A stretch of DNA of 64,000 nt from Arthrobacter sp. zg-Y919 (GTDB lineage Bacteria > Actinomycetota > Actinomycetes > Actinomycetales > Micrococcaceae). Both the position numbers and the translations under genes were made by a program. Below, one piece after another: positions 25,176 through 33,558 of the stretch. The stretch's first letter is position 1; each line of letters begins with the position of its first letter. The stretch spans positions 1,922,001 to 1,986,000 of the forward strand of contig NZ_CP126242.1 of NCBI RefSeq assembly GCF_030142045.1, in the 5' to 3' direction. Under the pieces are notes generated by a model. That model saw nothing but the letters and a program-made list of their open reading frames with translations. It had not been told where the DNA came from and made no database searches.

Positions 25176-28100
25176 CTACTTGGGTGCGATCACGAGCAGG
25201 AGGTCTCCGCCCTGCACCTGTTCCACCCGGGAAATGGCAACCCGCTGCACCGTTCCGGCGACCGGGGCCGTAATCGACGCCTCCATTTTCATGGCTTCGA
25301 TCGTGGCGACCGTTTCCCCCGCGGCTACCTCCGCCCCCTCCTTGGCGGTGACCGTGACGGCGCCGGCGAAGGGCGCCGCGACCTGCCCGGCCTCGGTCGG
25401 ATCGGCCCGTTCCGCCGCCTTGGTGGAGCTTTCGATGCTGCGGTCCCGCACTGCGACGGGCCGCATCTGGCCGTTCAGGGTGGTCATGACGGTGCGCATG
25501 CCCTTGTCGTCGGGTTCGGACACCGCGTCCAGTGCCACGATCAGCCGCACACCCTTTTCCAGTTCAACAATGTGCTCTTCCCCGCGGCGCAGGCCGTACA
25601 GGTAGTCGCGGGTCTCGAGCACCGAGACGTCTCCGTAGGTTTCCCGGACGGTCGCGAATTCCTTTGCCGGGCCCGCGAAGAGCAGCCGGTTGAGGGTTTC
25701 CTGCCGGGTGGCGGAATCGGCGTGCAGGCCGGCCTTGTCCACTTCGGACAGTTCGACGTCGCGCGGCTTGATCGTGCGTCCCTGCAGCGCCTTGGTCCGG
25801 AAGGGTTCCGGCCAGCCGCCGGGCGGGTCCCCGAGTTCGCCGCTGAGGAAGCCGATCACCGAGTCCGGGATGTCGTAGTTCTGCGGATTCTCTTCGAAGT
25901 CTTCCGGCGAGACGTTGGTCCCTACGAGCTGGAGGGCGAGGTCGCCCACCACCTTCGACGACGGCGTGACCTTCACCAGGCGGCCCAGGATCCGGTCCGC
26001 GGCGGTGTACATGTCCTCGATGGCTTCAAAGCGCTCCCCCAGTCCCAGGGCGATGGCCTGCTGGCGGAGGTTGGACAGCTGGCCGCCGGGGATTTCATGG
26101 CGGTAGACGCGGCCGGTGGGGCCGGCCAGGCCGGATTCGAACGGTGCGTAGACGCGGCGTACCGCTTCCCAGTAAGGCTCCAGTGCGCCAACGGCGTCCA
26201 GGCTGATACCGGTGTCCCGCTCGGTGTTGGTCAGCGCGGCGACCAGCGAGGACATGGACGGCTGGCTGGTGGTGCCGGCCAGCGGGGAACTGGCGACGTC
26301 CACCGCATCCACTCCCGCGTCGGCGGCGGCCAGCAAAGTGGCCAGCTGGCCGCCCGCGGTGTCATGCGTGTGCAGGTGCACCGGCAGGTCGAAACGCTCC
26401 CGCAGTGCTGAGACCAGCTTGGCCGCTGCGGCGGGGCGCAGCAGCCCTGCCATGTCCTTGATGGCCAGGATGTGCGCGCCGGCGTCCACCATCCGCTGTG
26501 CGAGGTCCAGGTAGTAATCCAGCGTGTACAGGTCCTCGTTAGGGTTCAGCATGTCCCCCGTGTAGCAAAGCGCCACTTCGGCCACGGCCGTGCCGGTCTT
26601 ACGGACCGCGCGGATAGCGGGCTCCATCTGGGAGACGTCGTTCAGCGCGTCGAAGATGCGGAAGATATCGACGCCGGTGGCCGCGGCCTCCTCCACGAAC
26701 GCTTCGGTGACCTCCGTGGGATACGGCGTGTACCCCACGGTGTTGCGTCCACGCAGCAGCATCTGGATGCAGATATTGGGCAGCTGGTGCCGCAGCGTTG
26801 CGAGGCGCTCCCAAGGGTCTTCACCCAGGAAGCGCAGGGCGACGTCGTAGGTGGCACCGCCCCAGGCCTCCACGGAAAGCAGTTCCGGGGTGAGTGCAGC
26901 CACCGCCGGCGCCGCCACGGCCAGGTCCTTGGTCCGTACCCGGGTGGCCAGCAGGGACTGATGGGCATCACGGAAGGTGGTATCCGTGACCGCCAGTTCG
27001 GTCCGCTGCCGCAGGTCCGCGGCGAAGCCCTCCGGACCCAGCTCAAGCAACCGCTGCCGCGAACCTGCGACGGGCTCCGGCAGGTCCGCAGGCAGTTTCT
27101 CCGCCGGGTCGATGTGGGCCACGGGATCGCCGTAGGGCTTGTTGACCGTCACATCGGCCAGCCAGTTGAGCAACTTGGTTCCCCGGTCGGCCGAGCCGCG
27201 CGCATTGAGCAGTTCGGGGCGTTCCTCAATGAAGGACGTGGCCACGTCACCCGCCACGAAGTCCGGATCGTCCAGCACGGCCTGCAGGAAGGAGATATTG
27301 GTGGCAACACCGCGGATGCGGAATTCCGCCAGCGCCCGGCGGGCACGGTTAACCGCCACCGGATACGTGCGGCCGCGGCAGGTCAGCTTGACCAGCAACG
27401 AGTCGAAGTGCGGGCTGATTTCGGCGCCCGCGTAGACCGTGCCGCCGTCGAGCCGGACCCCGGCACCGCCGGCCGAGCGGTAGGCGGTGATACGGCCAAC
27501 GTCGGGACGGAACCCGTTTGCAGGGTCCTCGGTGGTGATCCGGCACTGCAGAGCTGCGCCGCGGATCTGCAGTTCATCCTGCTTCAGGCCAAGATCGGCC
27601 AGGTTCTCCCCCGCGGCGATCCGCAGCTGGGACTGGACAATGTCCACGTCGGTGATTTCCTCGGTGACCGTGTGCTCCACCTGGACCCGGGGGTTCATTT
27701 CGATGAAGACGTGCTGGCCGGCGCGTTCACCCACGGTGTCCACCAGGAACTCCACCGTCCCGGCATTGACATAGTTCAGCGCCTTGGCGAATTTCACCGC
27801 ATCCCGGTACAGCGCCTGCCGGATGTCCTCATCCAGGTTCGGGGCGGGGGCAATTTCGACGACCTTCTGGTGCCGCCGCTGCAGCGAGCAGTCCCGCTCG
27901 AAGAGGTGCACAATGTTGCCTTCGGCGTCCGCGAGGATCTGCACCTCGATGTGGCGGGGCCGCAAAACCGCCTGCTCGAGGAACACCGTGGCATCGCCGA
28001 AGGCCGTTTCGGCCTCCCGCATGGCCGCCTGCAGCGCCTCGGGGAGCTTATCGGGGGTGTCCACCCTCCGCATGCCGCGTCCGCCGCCGCCGGCGACTGC

Positions 28101-28574
28101 CTTGACGAAGATGGGGAAGCCAATGTCCTCCGCCTCGGCGAGCAGCTTTTCGACGTCGGCACTTGGCTCCGTGGAACGCAGCACCGGAATGCCCGCCTTA
28201 CGGGCGGCATTCAGGGCATGGACCTTGTGCCCGGCCAACTCCAGGATGTCCGCAGCGGGACCTACAAAGGTGATGCCGGCGTCGGCGGCCGCGCGGGCCA
28301 GCTGCGCGTTTTCGGACAGGAAACCGTAACCGGGGTAGATGGCGTCGCAGCCGGATTCCAACGCCACACGGATAATCTCGTCCACATCCAGATACGCCCG
28401 TACCGGGTGTCCCTCTTCCCCGATCAGATAGGCCTCATCAGCCTTCTGGCGGTGGAATGAATTACGGTCCTCGTGGGGAAACACGGCTACGGTCTTCGCG
28501 CCGAGTTCGTACGCGGCGCGGAACGCGCGGATGGCTATTTCGCCCCGGTTCGCTACCAATATCTTCGAGAACAT
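25176..28574 (-). CDS. pyc: pyruvate carboxylase
   Basis: A biotin enzyme carboxylating pyruvate to oxaloacetate to replenish the TCA cycle. The 1132-aa single chain contains all modules in order. The biotin carboxylase has GGGGRGMR and the EMNPRVQVEHTVTEE active site. The carboxyltransferase domain has TTFRDAHQSLLATRVR and the metal-binding HTHDTAG. The C-terminal biotinyl domain carries IEAMKMEASI, where the Lys is biotinylated. The ATG at 28574 has AGGAG 5 nt upstream. The ~240-nt gap upstream to the divergent ParA-like gene contains no recognisable gene. Confidence 0.97.
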   Translation of the reverse strand: MFSKILVANRGEIAIRAFRAAYELGAKTVAVFPHEDRNSFHRQKADEAYLIGEEGHPVRAYLDVDEIIRVALESGCDAIYPGYGFLSENAQLARAAADAGITFVGPAADILELAGHKVHALNAARKAGIPVLRSTEPSADVEKLLAEAEDIGFPIFVKAVAGGGGRGMRRVDTPDKLPEALQAAMREAETAFGDATVFLEQAVLRPRHIEVQILADAEGNIVHLFERDCSLQRRHQKVVEIAPAPNLDEDIRQALYRDAVKFAKALNYVNAGTVEFLVDTVGERAGQHVFIEMNPRVQVEHTVTEEITDVDIVQSQLRIAAGENLADLGLKQDELQIRGAALQCRITTEDPANGFRPDVGRITAYRSAGGAGVRLDGGTVYAGAEISPHFDSLLVKLTCRGRTYPVAVNRARRALAEFRIRGVATNISFLQAVLDDPDFVAGDVATSFIEERPELLNARGSADRGTKLLNWLADVTVNKPYGDPVAHIDPAEKLPADLPEPVAGSRQRLLELGPEGFAADLRQRTELAVTDTTFRDAHQSLLATRVRTKDLAVAAPAVAALTPELLSVEAWGGATYDVALRFLGEDPWERLATLRHQLPNICIQMLLRGRNTVGYTPYPTEVTEAFVEEAAATGVDIFRIFDALNDVSQMEPAIRAVRKTGTAVAEVALCYTGDMLNPNEDLYTLDYYLDLAQRMVDAGAHILAIKDMAGLLRPAAAAKLVSALRERFDLPVHLHTHDTAGGQLATLLAAADAGVDAVDVASSPLAGTTSQPSMSSLVAALTNTERDTGISLDAVGALEPYWEAVRRVYAPFESGLAGPTGRVYRHEIPGGQLSNLRQQAIALGLGERFEAIEDMYTAADRILGRLVKVTPSSKVVGDLALQLVGTNVSPEDFEENPQNYDIPDSVIGFLSGELGDPPGGWPEPFRTKALQGRTIKPRDVELSEVDKAGLHADSATRQETLNRLLFAGPAKEFATVRETYGDVSVLETRDYLYGLRRGEEHIVELEKGVRLIVALDAVSEPDDKGMRTVMTTLNGQMRPVAVRDRSIESSTKAAERADPTEAGQVAAPFAGAVTVTAKEGAEVAAGETVATIEAMKMEASITAPVAGTVQRVAISRVEQVQGGDLLLVIAPK

Positions 28575-28817
28575 GGGTCTCCTGCGTCGATTACGGATTC
28601 GGGGCACCTGGGAGGGATGCCGCCATTAACGGATTGCAGCGACGGGCCACGGGCATCGCCGTCGCCCGCCGGGAGGCGGAGTCGGGGCTTGCCGTGTTGG
28701 ACATCACAGTGGCACCAGTCTAAGCGCCACCCCTGTAAAAGCACGCTGCCAAGGTAACCGGCGTCCGTCACATAGAATGAGTCTGCAGCGTCCAGTGATC
28801 CCTAGACACGTTAGGTT

Positions 28818-29672
28818 TTGGTTCAACAAGTGCAAGTAGTGAGCATCAGCAGCCTGAAGGGCGGCGTGGGCAAGACCTCCGTCACCCTGGGTCTGGCATC
28901 CGCCGCGCTGGCCGCAGGCATTCCGACGCTCGTCGTGGACCTGGACCCGCATGCCGATGCCACGACCGGCCTGGGCGTCAGCGCAGGCAACCAGCTCGGC
29001 ATCGGTGAGATGCTGCGCAGCCCCCGGCGGATTCAACTGTCGGACCACGTGGTGCCGGCCGGCTGGGTGGCCAACGCCCGGCGCCTCGCCAGGGATTCCG
29101 GCGGGAAGAAGCCGGTACTGGACGTTGCCATGGGTTCGGCCTACTCGGGCATCTACGACCGCCCTGACCTGGGCAAGCGTGACCTGCGGCGCCTGACCAG
29201 CCTGCTCTCCCGGGTCACCGGGTACGGGCTGGTCCTCATCGACTGCCCACCGTCGCTCAACGGCCTGACCCGCATGGCGTGGACCGCCAGCAACCGCGTG
29301 CTCCTGGTGGCGGAGCCGGGACTGTTCTCCGTCGCCGGCACCGAGCGCACCATGCGGGCCCTCGAATTGTTCCGTGAGGAATTCGCCCCGAATCTGGCGC
29401 CCGCTGGCATCATTGCGAACCGGGTCCGTCCCAGCTCCAACGAGCATGTGTTCCGGCTTGCCGAAATGAAGCAGATGTTCGGTGACCTGCTGCTCTCGCC
29501 AAACGTTGCCGAACAGGCGAACTGGCAGCAGATCCAGGGTGCCGCCCATTCGGTGCACCACTGGCCGGGCGAATCCGCCAAGCAGGCGGCTGGAACCTTT
29601 GACGCGCTGATCAAGAACCTGATGGATACCGGCAGCGTCCGCAACCGCGTGATGCGCCGCCCGGTCGCCTAG
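28818..29672 (+). CDS. ParA/MinD-like P-loop ATPase
   Basis: A 284-aa deviant Walker A ATPase (KGGVGKTS at ~14-21, VVDLDPHADATTGLG, and LIDCPPS) of the ParA/MinD superfamily. No parB-like gene is adjacent, so it is more likely an orphan that positions cellular cargo or chromosome regions than a true segregation pair. A separate ParA-type gene sits with scpAB at 49.5 kb. The start is uncertain: TTG at 28818, GTG at 28830 (giving MQVVSISS) and GTG at 28839 are in frame, none with a strong ribosome-binding site. A TAGAAT -10-like element lies at 28773-28778. Confidence 0.82.
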   Translation: MVQQVQVVSISSLKGGVGKTSVTLGLASAALAAGIPTLVVDLDPHADATTGLGVSAGNQLGIGEMLRSPRRIQLSDHVVPAGWVANARRLARDSGGKKPVLDVAMGSAYSGIYDRPDLGKRDLRRLTSLLSRVTGYGLVLIDCPPSLNGLTRMAWTASNRVLLVAEPGLFSVAGTERTMRALELFREEFAPNLAPAGIIANRVRPSSNEHVFRLAEMKQMFGDLLLSPNVAEQANWQQIQGAAHSVHHWPGESAKQAAGTFDALIKNLMDTGSVRNRVMRRPVA

Positions 29673-29689
29673 TTCCGGCACCGGATACT

Positions 29690-29725
29690 AAAAGAAGGGC
29701 ATCCCCGCGGGGATGCCCTTCTTTT
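29690..29725. terminator. bidirectional intrinsic terminator
   Basis: An exact palindrome from AAAAGAAGGGCATCCCC to GGGGATGCCCTTCTTTT lies between the convergent ParA-like and MerR-like genes. It has A/T tracts suited to termination in both directions. Confidence 0.95.
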
Positions 29726-29752
29726 GTGCTGTCTTGGTGCCCGGTCTGACTG

Positions 29753-30340
29753 CTAGCTGATCTTCCGCGCGATACGGCGCTGGCTCAGTTCGTCACCGGG
29801 GAATTCATGCTCATTGACGTGCTCACTGGGCAGCTGCGCGAGGCTGCCCTCGACCTCTCGCCAGACGCGGCCCACGGCGATGCCGAAGACGCCCTGGCCG
29901 CCCTGCACCAGGTCGATAACCTCGTCAGCCGACGTGCACTCGTAGACGCTGGCGCCGTCGCTCATCAAGGTGATCTGTGCCAAGTCCTCGACACCGCGTT
30001 CGCGCAGGTGTTCGACGGCGGTCCGGATCTGCTGGAGCGATACGCCGGTGTCCAGCAGCCGCTTGACGACCTTCAGGACCAGGATGTCGCGGAAGCTGTA
30101 GAGACGCTGCGTACCGGACCCGGTAGCGCCGCGTACGGCGGGCTCGACCAGTCCGGTGCGGGCCCAGTAATCCAGCTGCCGGTAGGTAATCCCGGCAGCC
30201 TTGCAGGCTGTGGGGCCACGGTAGCCTGCATCTTCGTCAAGAAGAGGCAGATCCTCGGTGAACAGCAAGCCCTGGGCACTCTGGGAAGAAATGCTCCCCA
30301 GCGCCACGGCAGGTTCGCCGGCATCGCCTTTCGGACTCAC
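29753..30340 (-). CDS. MerR-family regulator (Rv1830-like)
   Basis: A 195-aa regulator with a MerR-type helix-turn-helix (ACKAAGITYRQLDYWARTGLV at ~45-65, then RLYSFRDILVLKVVKRLLDTG). Its C-terminal domain has no metal-binding cysteine cluster. It matches the actinobacterial protein found next to garA and the DUF151 nuclease (Rv1830 in M. tuberculosis), which has been linked to cell growth and division control. The GTG start is preceded by AGGAGG at 5-nt spacing. The ~190-nt gap upstream to the DUF151 gene shows no other gene. Confidence 0.88.
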   Translation of the reverse strand: MSPKGDAGEPAVALGSISSQSAQGLLFTEDLPLLDEDAGYRGPTACKAAGITYRQLDYWARTGLVEPAVRGATGSGTQRLYSFRDILVLKVVKRLLDTGVSLQQIRTAVEHLRERGVEDLAQITLMSDGASVYECTSADEVIDLVQGGQGVFGIAVGRVWREVEGSLAQLPSEHVNEHEFPGDELSQRRIARKIS

Positions 30341-30530
30341 GTGTGCCTCCTAGTAATGGTTCCCGTGGGGGTCGGCACTGGCCGAGCTGTCAGGGCTTCT
30401 TCAGTGTGCCCCGAGAACTCCCCCGGTGCAATGGGAACTCTATTCTTCGACGTTAGAACCGACGGGCACCAAGGTCAAAGACGCCGGAACTTTTTCGCAG
30501 GCGTGTCGGCTGCCGCGGCCGACGGGCGGG

Positions 30531-31025
30531 CTAGCGTTCGAAGTCTTCAGGCTCGACGTCGGCCAGGAACTCCCGGAACTGGCGCATCTCCTGCTCGGCG
30601 TTGTCCTGTTCCTCTTCGTTTTCCGGGTCGGCATCGGCGATCCGCACACCCGCCTGGTTGAGGACCTCGTCGGCGCAGTAGATGGGGCACGGGATGCGCA
30701 GGGCTACCGCAATGGCGTCGGAGGCACGCGAGTTAACCGCTGTGCCGTCCTCGAAGACAATCTCCGCATGGAAAACCGTGTCCTCTACGGAGATCAACCG
30801 GACGAAGGTGACTTCACGCTTGAGCGCGTGGATCAGGTTGACCAGCAGATCATGCGTCATGGGCCGCGGCGGTACGATTCCCTGCTGCACGAAGGCGATG
30901 GCACTGGCTTCCGGGGCGCCGATCCAGATGGGCAGGTGCCGTTCACCTTCGATTTCCTTAAGCAGGACCAGCGGCTGGTTGGACGGGAGTTCTATCCGCA
31001 CGCCCACAACTTCCACTTCCTGCAT
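30531..31025 (-). CDS. bifunctional nuclease domain protein (DUF151)
   Basis: A 164-aa member of the BFN/DUF151 family, starting MQEVEVVGVRIELPSNQPLV, with the conserved PIWIGAPEASAIA and NSRASDAIAVALR segments and an acidic tail. Family members have reported DNase/RNase activity, but the biological role in actinobacteria is unclear. The ATG at 31025 is chosen since GGAGG lies at good spacing and the preceding merR stop ends 1 nt upstream. It forms a tight operon with the upstream merR and garA, as in mycobacteria (Rv1827-Rv1829). Confidence 0.9.
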   Translation of the reverse strand: MQEVEVVGVRIELPSNQPLVLLKEIEGERHLPIWIGAPEASAIAFVQQGIVPPRPMTHDLLVNLIHALKREVTFVRLISVEDTVFHAEIVFEDGTAVNSRASDAIAVALRIPCPIYCADEVLNQAGVRIADADPENEEEQDNAEQEMRQFREFLADVEPEDFER

Positions 31026-31026
31026 G

Positions 31027-31776
31027 TCAGCCCTCCATCCGCGCGATTTGGCCATGTACCAGGGCGCTGTGCAGGCTCAGGCAAAGGTCGCTGATTTCCC
31101 GCGCGGTCTCGGCTGCGCGGGCCTTCGAGGCGACGTCCCGGCGGGATGCGACGGGGGCAACCACGCGTTCCACCAGCCCCAGCTCGCGGTCCGCAGCGGC
31201 GCGGAAGGGGCGGAGATGGCGGGGCTCAATGCCGTGCGCCTCCAGCTGCACGCAGGCCTTGGCCACCTTCAGTGCGTGTTCGTCATAGTTGTCATCAGCG
31301 GCGCTGATCAGCCCGTAGCTGACCAGGCTGTGCACCAGATCGGTGCTGGCCCCGGATTCCTGCACGAGTTCGGTGAAGGTAAGGGTCCGGGCCCGGGCGC
31401 GGGCGGAAAGCTCGCCGGCGAGCTGGTCCGACACCACGCGCGGTGCCAGGGACATGCCGCCGGGCAGGGATTCGGGCCGCTCGCCCCGGTCAATCGCATC
31501 CAGGTAGTCCTTGATGACTTTCAGGGGCAGGTACTGGTCCCGCTGGAGCGCAAGCACGAAGCGGAGGCGTTCGACGTCGGCCGTACTGTACTTGCGGTAG
31601 CCCGCGGCCGTGCGCTGCGGCGTCACCAGACCCTTTTCCTCGAGGAAACGGATCTTGGACGCGCTGATGGCGGGGAACTCTCCACTCAGCTCGCTGAGGA
31701 CCTCGCCGATATTCAGCACCCTGCCGCGCAGCCGTTCCGGTCCGGTGGTGCGCCTGACGGGCTGTGATGCTGACAT
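31027..31776 (-). CDS. MerR-family regulator (Rv1828-like)
   Basis: A 249-aa regulator with an N-terminal winged helix (LNIGEVLSELSGEFPAISASKIRFLEEKG at ~21-50, RKYSTADVERLRFVLALQRD) and an Ala-rich helical C-terminal half. It corresponds by sequence type and position to Rv1828. The ATG at 31776 is used because the family N-terminus begins shortly before the helix-turn-helix and AAGG lies 8 nt upstream; a longer reading would run into garA. Its stop lies 1 nt from the DUF151 start. Confidence 0.88.
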   Translation of the reverse strand: MSASQPVRRTTGPERLRGRVLNIGEVLSELSGEFPAISASKIRFLEEKGLVTPQRTAAGYRKYSTADVERLRFVLALQRDQYLPLKVIKDYLDAIDRGERPESLPGGMSLAPRVVSDQLAGELSARARARTLTFTELVQESGASTDLVHSLVSYGLISAADDNYDEHALKVAKACVQLEAHGIEPRHLRPFRAAADRELGLVERVVAPVASRRDVASKARAAETAREISDLCLSLHSALVHGQIARMEG

Positions 31777-31813
31777 GTCTACTACCTTATCTGCCCTACG
31801 CCGGGGCCTGTGC

Positions 31814-32284
31814 CTAGTTTCCGGCGGATGCGGGGCGGGCAGCGTAAAAAGTGAGCCGGAACTTGCCGATCTGCACTTCACTGCCGGTGCGCAGCAGCAC
31901 GCTGTCCACGCGGTCATGGTTGACGTATGTGCCGTTCAGGCTCATCGAATCCACGACTCGGAAGCCCTCGGGGCTGCGGCGGAACTCAACATGCTTGCGC
32001 GAAACGGTGACGTCATCGAGGAAAACATCGGCGTTGGGGTGCCGTCCGGCGGTGGTGACGTCCTGGTCCAGCAGGAACCGTGCACCCGCGTTCGGGCCAC
32101 TGTGGGCGATCAGCAGAGCAGACCGCGCCGGAAGCGCGGCGACAGCAGCCCGCTCATCCGGGGTCAGCTTCGGCTCCACCGAATCAGTGTCGGAGAGTGG
32201 GGGAAGACTTATGGATGTGGTGTCTTCCGCGCTGGGTGCCCTTCGGCCGCCCGTTTGTTCGGCGTTGTACTGCTCGCCCGCCAT
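31814..32284 (-). CDS. garA: FHA-domain metabolic regulator GarA/OdhI
   Basis: A 156-aa phosphothreonine-binding protein that, when unphosphorylated, inhibits 2-oxoglutarate dehydrogenase and shifts glutamate metabolism. Phosphorylation by PknB/PknG-type kinases makes it bind its own N-terminus. The phospho-acceptor pair is seen as DTTS (T22/T23). The FHA fold shows AGRHPNADVFLDD, VSRKHVEFRR and LNGTYVN. The ATG at 32284 has GGAGGA 8 nt upstream. It is first in the garA-merR-DUF151 operon. A terminator-like hairpin lies just ahead of it. Confidence 0.94.
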   Translation of the reverse strand: MAGEQYNAEQTGGRRAPSAEDTTSISLPPLSDTDSVEPKLTPDERAAVAALPARSALLIAHSGPNAGARFLLDQDVTTAGRHPNADVFLDDVTVSRKHVEFRRSPEGFRVVDSMSLNGTYVNHDRVDSVLLRTGSEVQIGKFRLTFYAARPASAGN

Positions 32285-32302
32285 GTGCAATTTCCTCCCC
32301 AA

Positions 32303-32337
32303 AAAGAAAACTGATCAGCCAAAATGCCTGGCTGATC
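32303..32337 (-). terminator. intrinsic terminator between erm and garA
   Basis: On the minus strand GATCAGCCA and TGGCTGATC form a 9-bp stem followed by GTTTTCTTTTT, a typical terminator for erm. It ends only ~20 nt before the garA start, leaving little room for a garA promoter downstream, so it could also act as an attenuator for garA. The remaining ~150 nt up to erm shows no gene. Confidence 0.75.
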
Positions 32338-32484
32338 CGGTTCCGATGACTGATTCTGCCTTACCTGCTGTATCAGCCTACCCGTTACCGGCCCGGTGCG
32401 GCACTGGTTTACAGGTAGTGCTTGCCGGTTCGTCACCTGCCGGGCAATTCTGCGTTCCACCCACCTGCCCCGACCGGACGCAAT

Positions 32485-33363
32485 TCATTTCCGCGATGGC
32501 TGGATTCCAGCTCTGCCGGACCGGGAATTCTCCTGCACAGCCCGGACCGCCGCCCACAGATATGGCCACTGCTCGGGTGTAATGTCCCGCGGCAGCGCAC
32601 GCACCGGTAGGCCACAACCGGCCAGCACGGCCCGGGCAGTCCGGGCCGATCCCAGGGACCGGCCGAGGATCTCCCCCAGTCCGGCGCCGGGCCCGGTAAA
32701 CAGCCGGCGAACAAACTGTTCGTAGGCATTCCGGTCCTCCGGGTCCAGAAGCGGAACGGGGCGGCGCTGGACGCTGATGACGCCGCCGTCAACGGCCGGG
32801 CTGGGCCGGAATCCTGCCGCCGGCACCCGGCCCTGGAGGATGAAGTCGAACCACGGCGCGGTCTGGGCCGTCAGGAGGGTTCCGCCGCCCACGCCGGCCC
32901 GTTTGCGTGCAACCTCCCACTGGGTCAGCAGGACTGACTGGGACCAGGTGCCCGTGCTGAACAGGCGCCGCAGGATCGGTGTGGTCAGGTGGAACGGAAT
33001 GTTACCCACGACCACCGGCCGGTCGAACGGGACAGCCAAGGCGTCGGCCTGCCGTACCTGCACGGAGGGAAGCCGCTGCTGCAGCCGCCGCACACAGCGG
33101 AGATCCAGGTCAATGGCCAGCAGGTCGCGGCCAAGGGCTGCAAGCGGCCGCGTCAGGGCGCCGTCTCCGGCACCAAGTTCGAGGATGCTTCCGCCGCCTG
33201 AGGACCGGACAAGCTCAAGGACCAGGCGGATGGTGGGTTGGTGGATCAGGAAATTCTGGCCGAGCTCATGCCGGCCGCCAAACGGGGTTCTCGCTTCCAC
33301 GCGGGTTCCAATCGCTGCAATTGGAGCACCCTCAGGCGTATGTGCCTCCCGGGTGCCTGGCAT
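32485..33363 (-). CDS. erm: 23S rRNA adenine N6-methyltransferase, Erm family
   Basis: A 292-aa SAM-dependent methyltransferase of the KsgA/Erm fold: ELGQNFLIH, SAM loop ILELGAGDGALT, DLDLR, and the catalytic NIPFHLTTPILRRLF. Erm enzymes methylate A2058 of 23S rRNA and give macrolide-lincosamide-streptogramin B resistance. KsgA would be shorter at this N-terminus and less basic at the end, so Erm is preferred. The start is not settled. The ATG at 33363 has no purine-rich ribosome-binding site; a GTG at 33300 with GGAA upstream would give the short N-terminus usual in the family. A candidate regulatory leader lies directly upstream. Confidence 0.85.
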   Translation of the reverse strand: MPGTREAHTPEGAPIAAIGTRVEARTPFGGRHELGQNFLIHQPTIRLVLELVRSSGGGSILELGAGDGALTRPLAALGRDLLAIDLDLRCVRRLQQRLPSVQVRQADALAVPFDRPVVVGNIPFHLTTPILRRLFSTGTWSQSVLLTQWEVARKRAGVGGGTLLTAQTAPWFDFILQGRVPAAGFRPSPAVDGGVISVQRRPVPLLDPEDRNAYEQFVRRLFTGPGAGLGEILGRSLGSARTARAVLAGCGLPVRALPRDITPEQWPYLWAAVRAVQENSRSGRAGIQPSRK

Positions 33364-33370
33364 CCGGAAC

Positions 33371-33419
33371 GACGGCGCGCGTACGGCTTGCGGTACTGCG
33401 TGCGGTTCTGCGCGCCGTC
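33371..33419 (-). promoter_or_regulatory. attenuator-like hairpin between leader ORF and erm
   Basis: On the minus strand GACGGCGCGC begins inside the leader stop codon (33419-33410) and pairs over 10 bp with GCGCGCCGTC (33380-33371), ending 7 nt before the ATG at 33363. A small inner GTAC/GTAC stem sits in the loop. The layout is that of a translational attenuator that masks the erm start until a ribosome stalls in the leader. Confidence 0.6.
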
Positions 33420-33489
33420 AGCGGCGGCGGTTGCGCACAAAGAACCCGCAGCTCAAAGCGCGGGTGGAAGCCATGGAGGTGGAAGTCAT
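33418..33489 (-). CDS. candidate erm leader peptide, 23 aa, Arg-rich end
   Basis: A 23-codon ORF (starts MTSTSMAS, ends FFVRNRRR, then TGA) lies 54 nt upstream of the annotated erm start. Arg-x-Arg motifs (+X+) are the established sites at which macrolide-bound ribosomes stall, and the C-terminus here offers RNR and RRR. There is no Shine-Dalgarno; the bases ahead of the ATG are CCTCCTTCCT. A TATCCT -10-like hexamer ends 7 nt before the ATG, so the ORF could be translated from a leaderless transcript. A ribosome paused at Arg-Asn-Arg would cover the left arm of the hairpin downstream. Confidence 0.6.
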   Translation of the reverse strand: MTSTSMASTRALSCGFFVRNRRR

Positions 33490-33558
33490 AGGAAGGAGGA
33501 TACGGCGGCAGATTCGCCGATTCCAGAGGGAACAGGCTGTTTCCGGAATACCACGTGG

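Noticed and set aside
24648..28460. Long plus-strand ORFs opposite mtr and pyc
   Set aside because: Antisense shadows without domains; the minus-strand enzymes are complete.
28575..28817. Small ORFs between pyc and the ParA-like gene
   Set aside because: Several 60-95-codon frames in both strands with Arg/Pro-rich random composition and no ribosome-binding site; the gap most likely holds only two divergent promoters.
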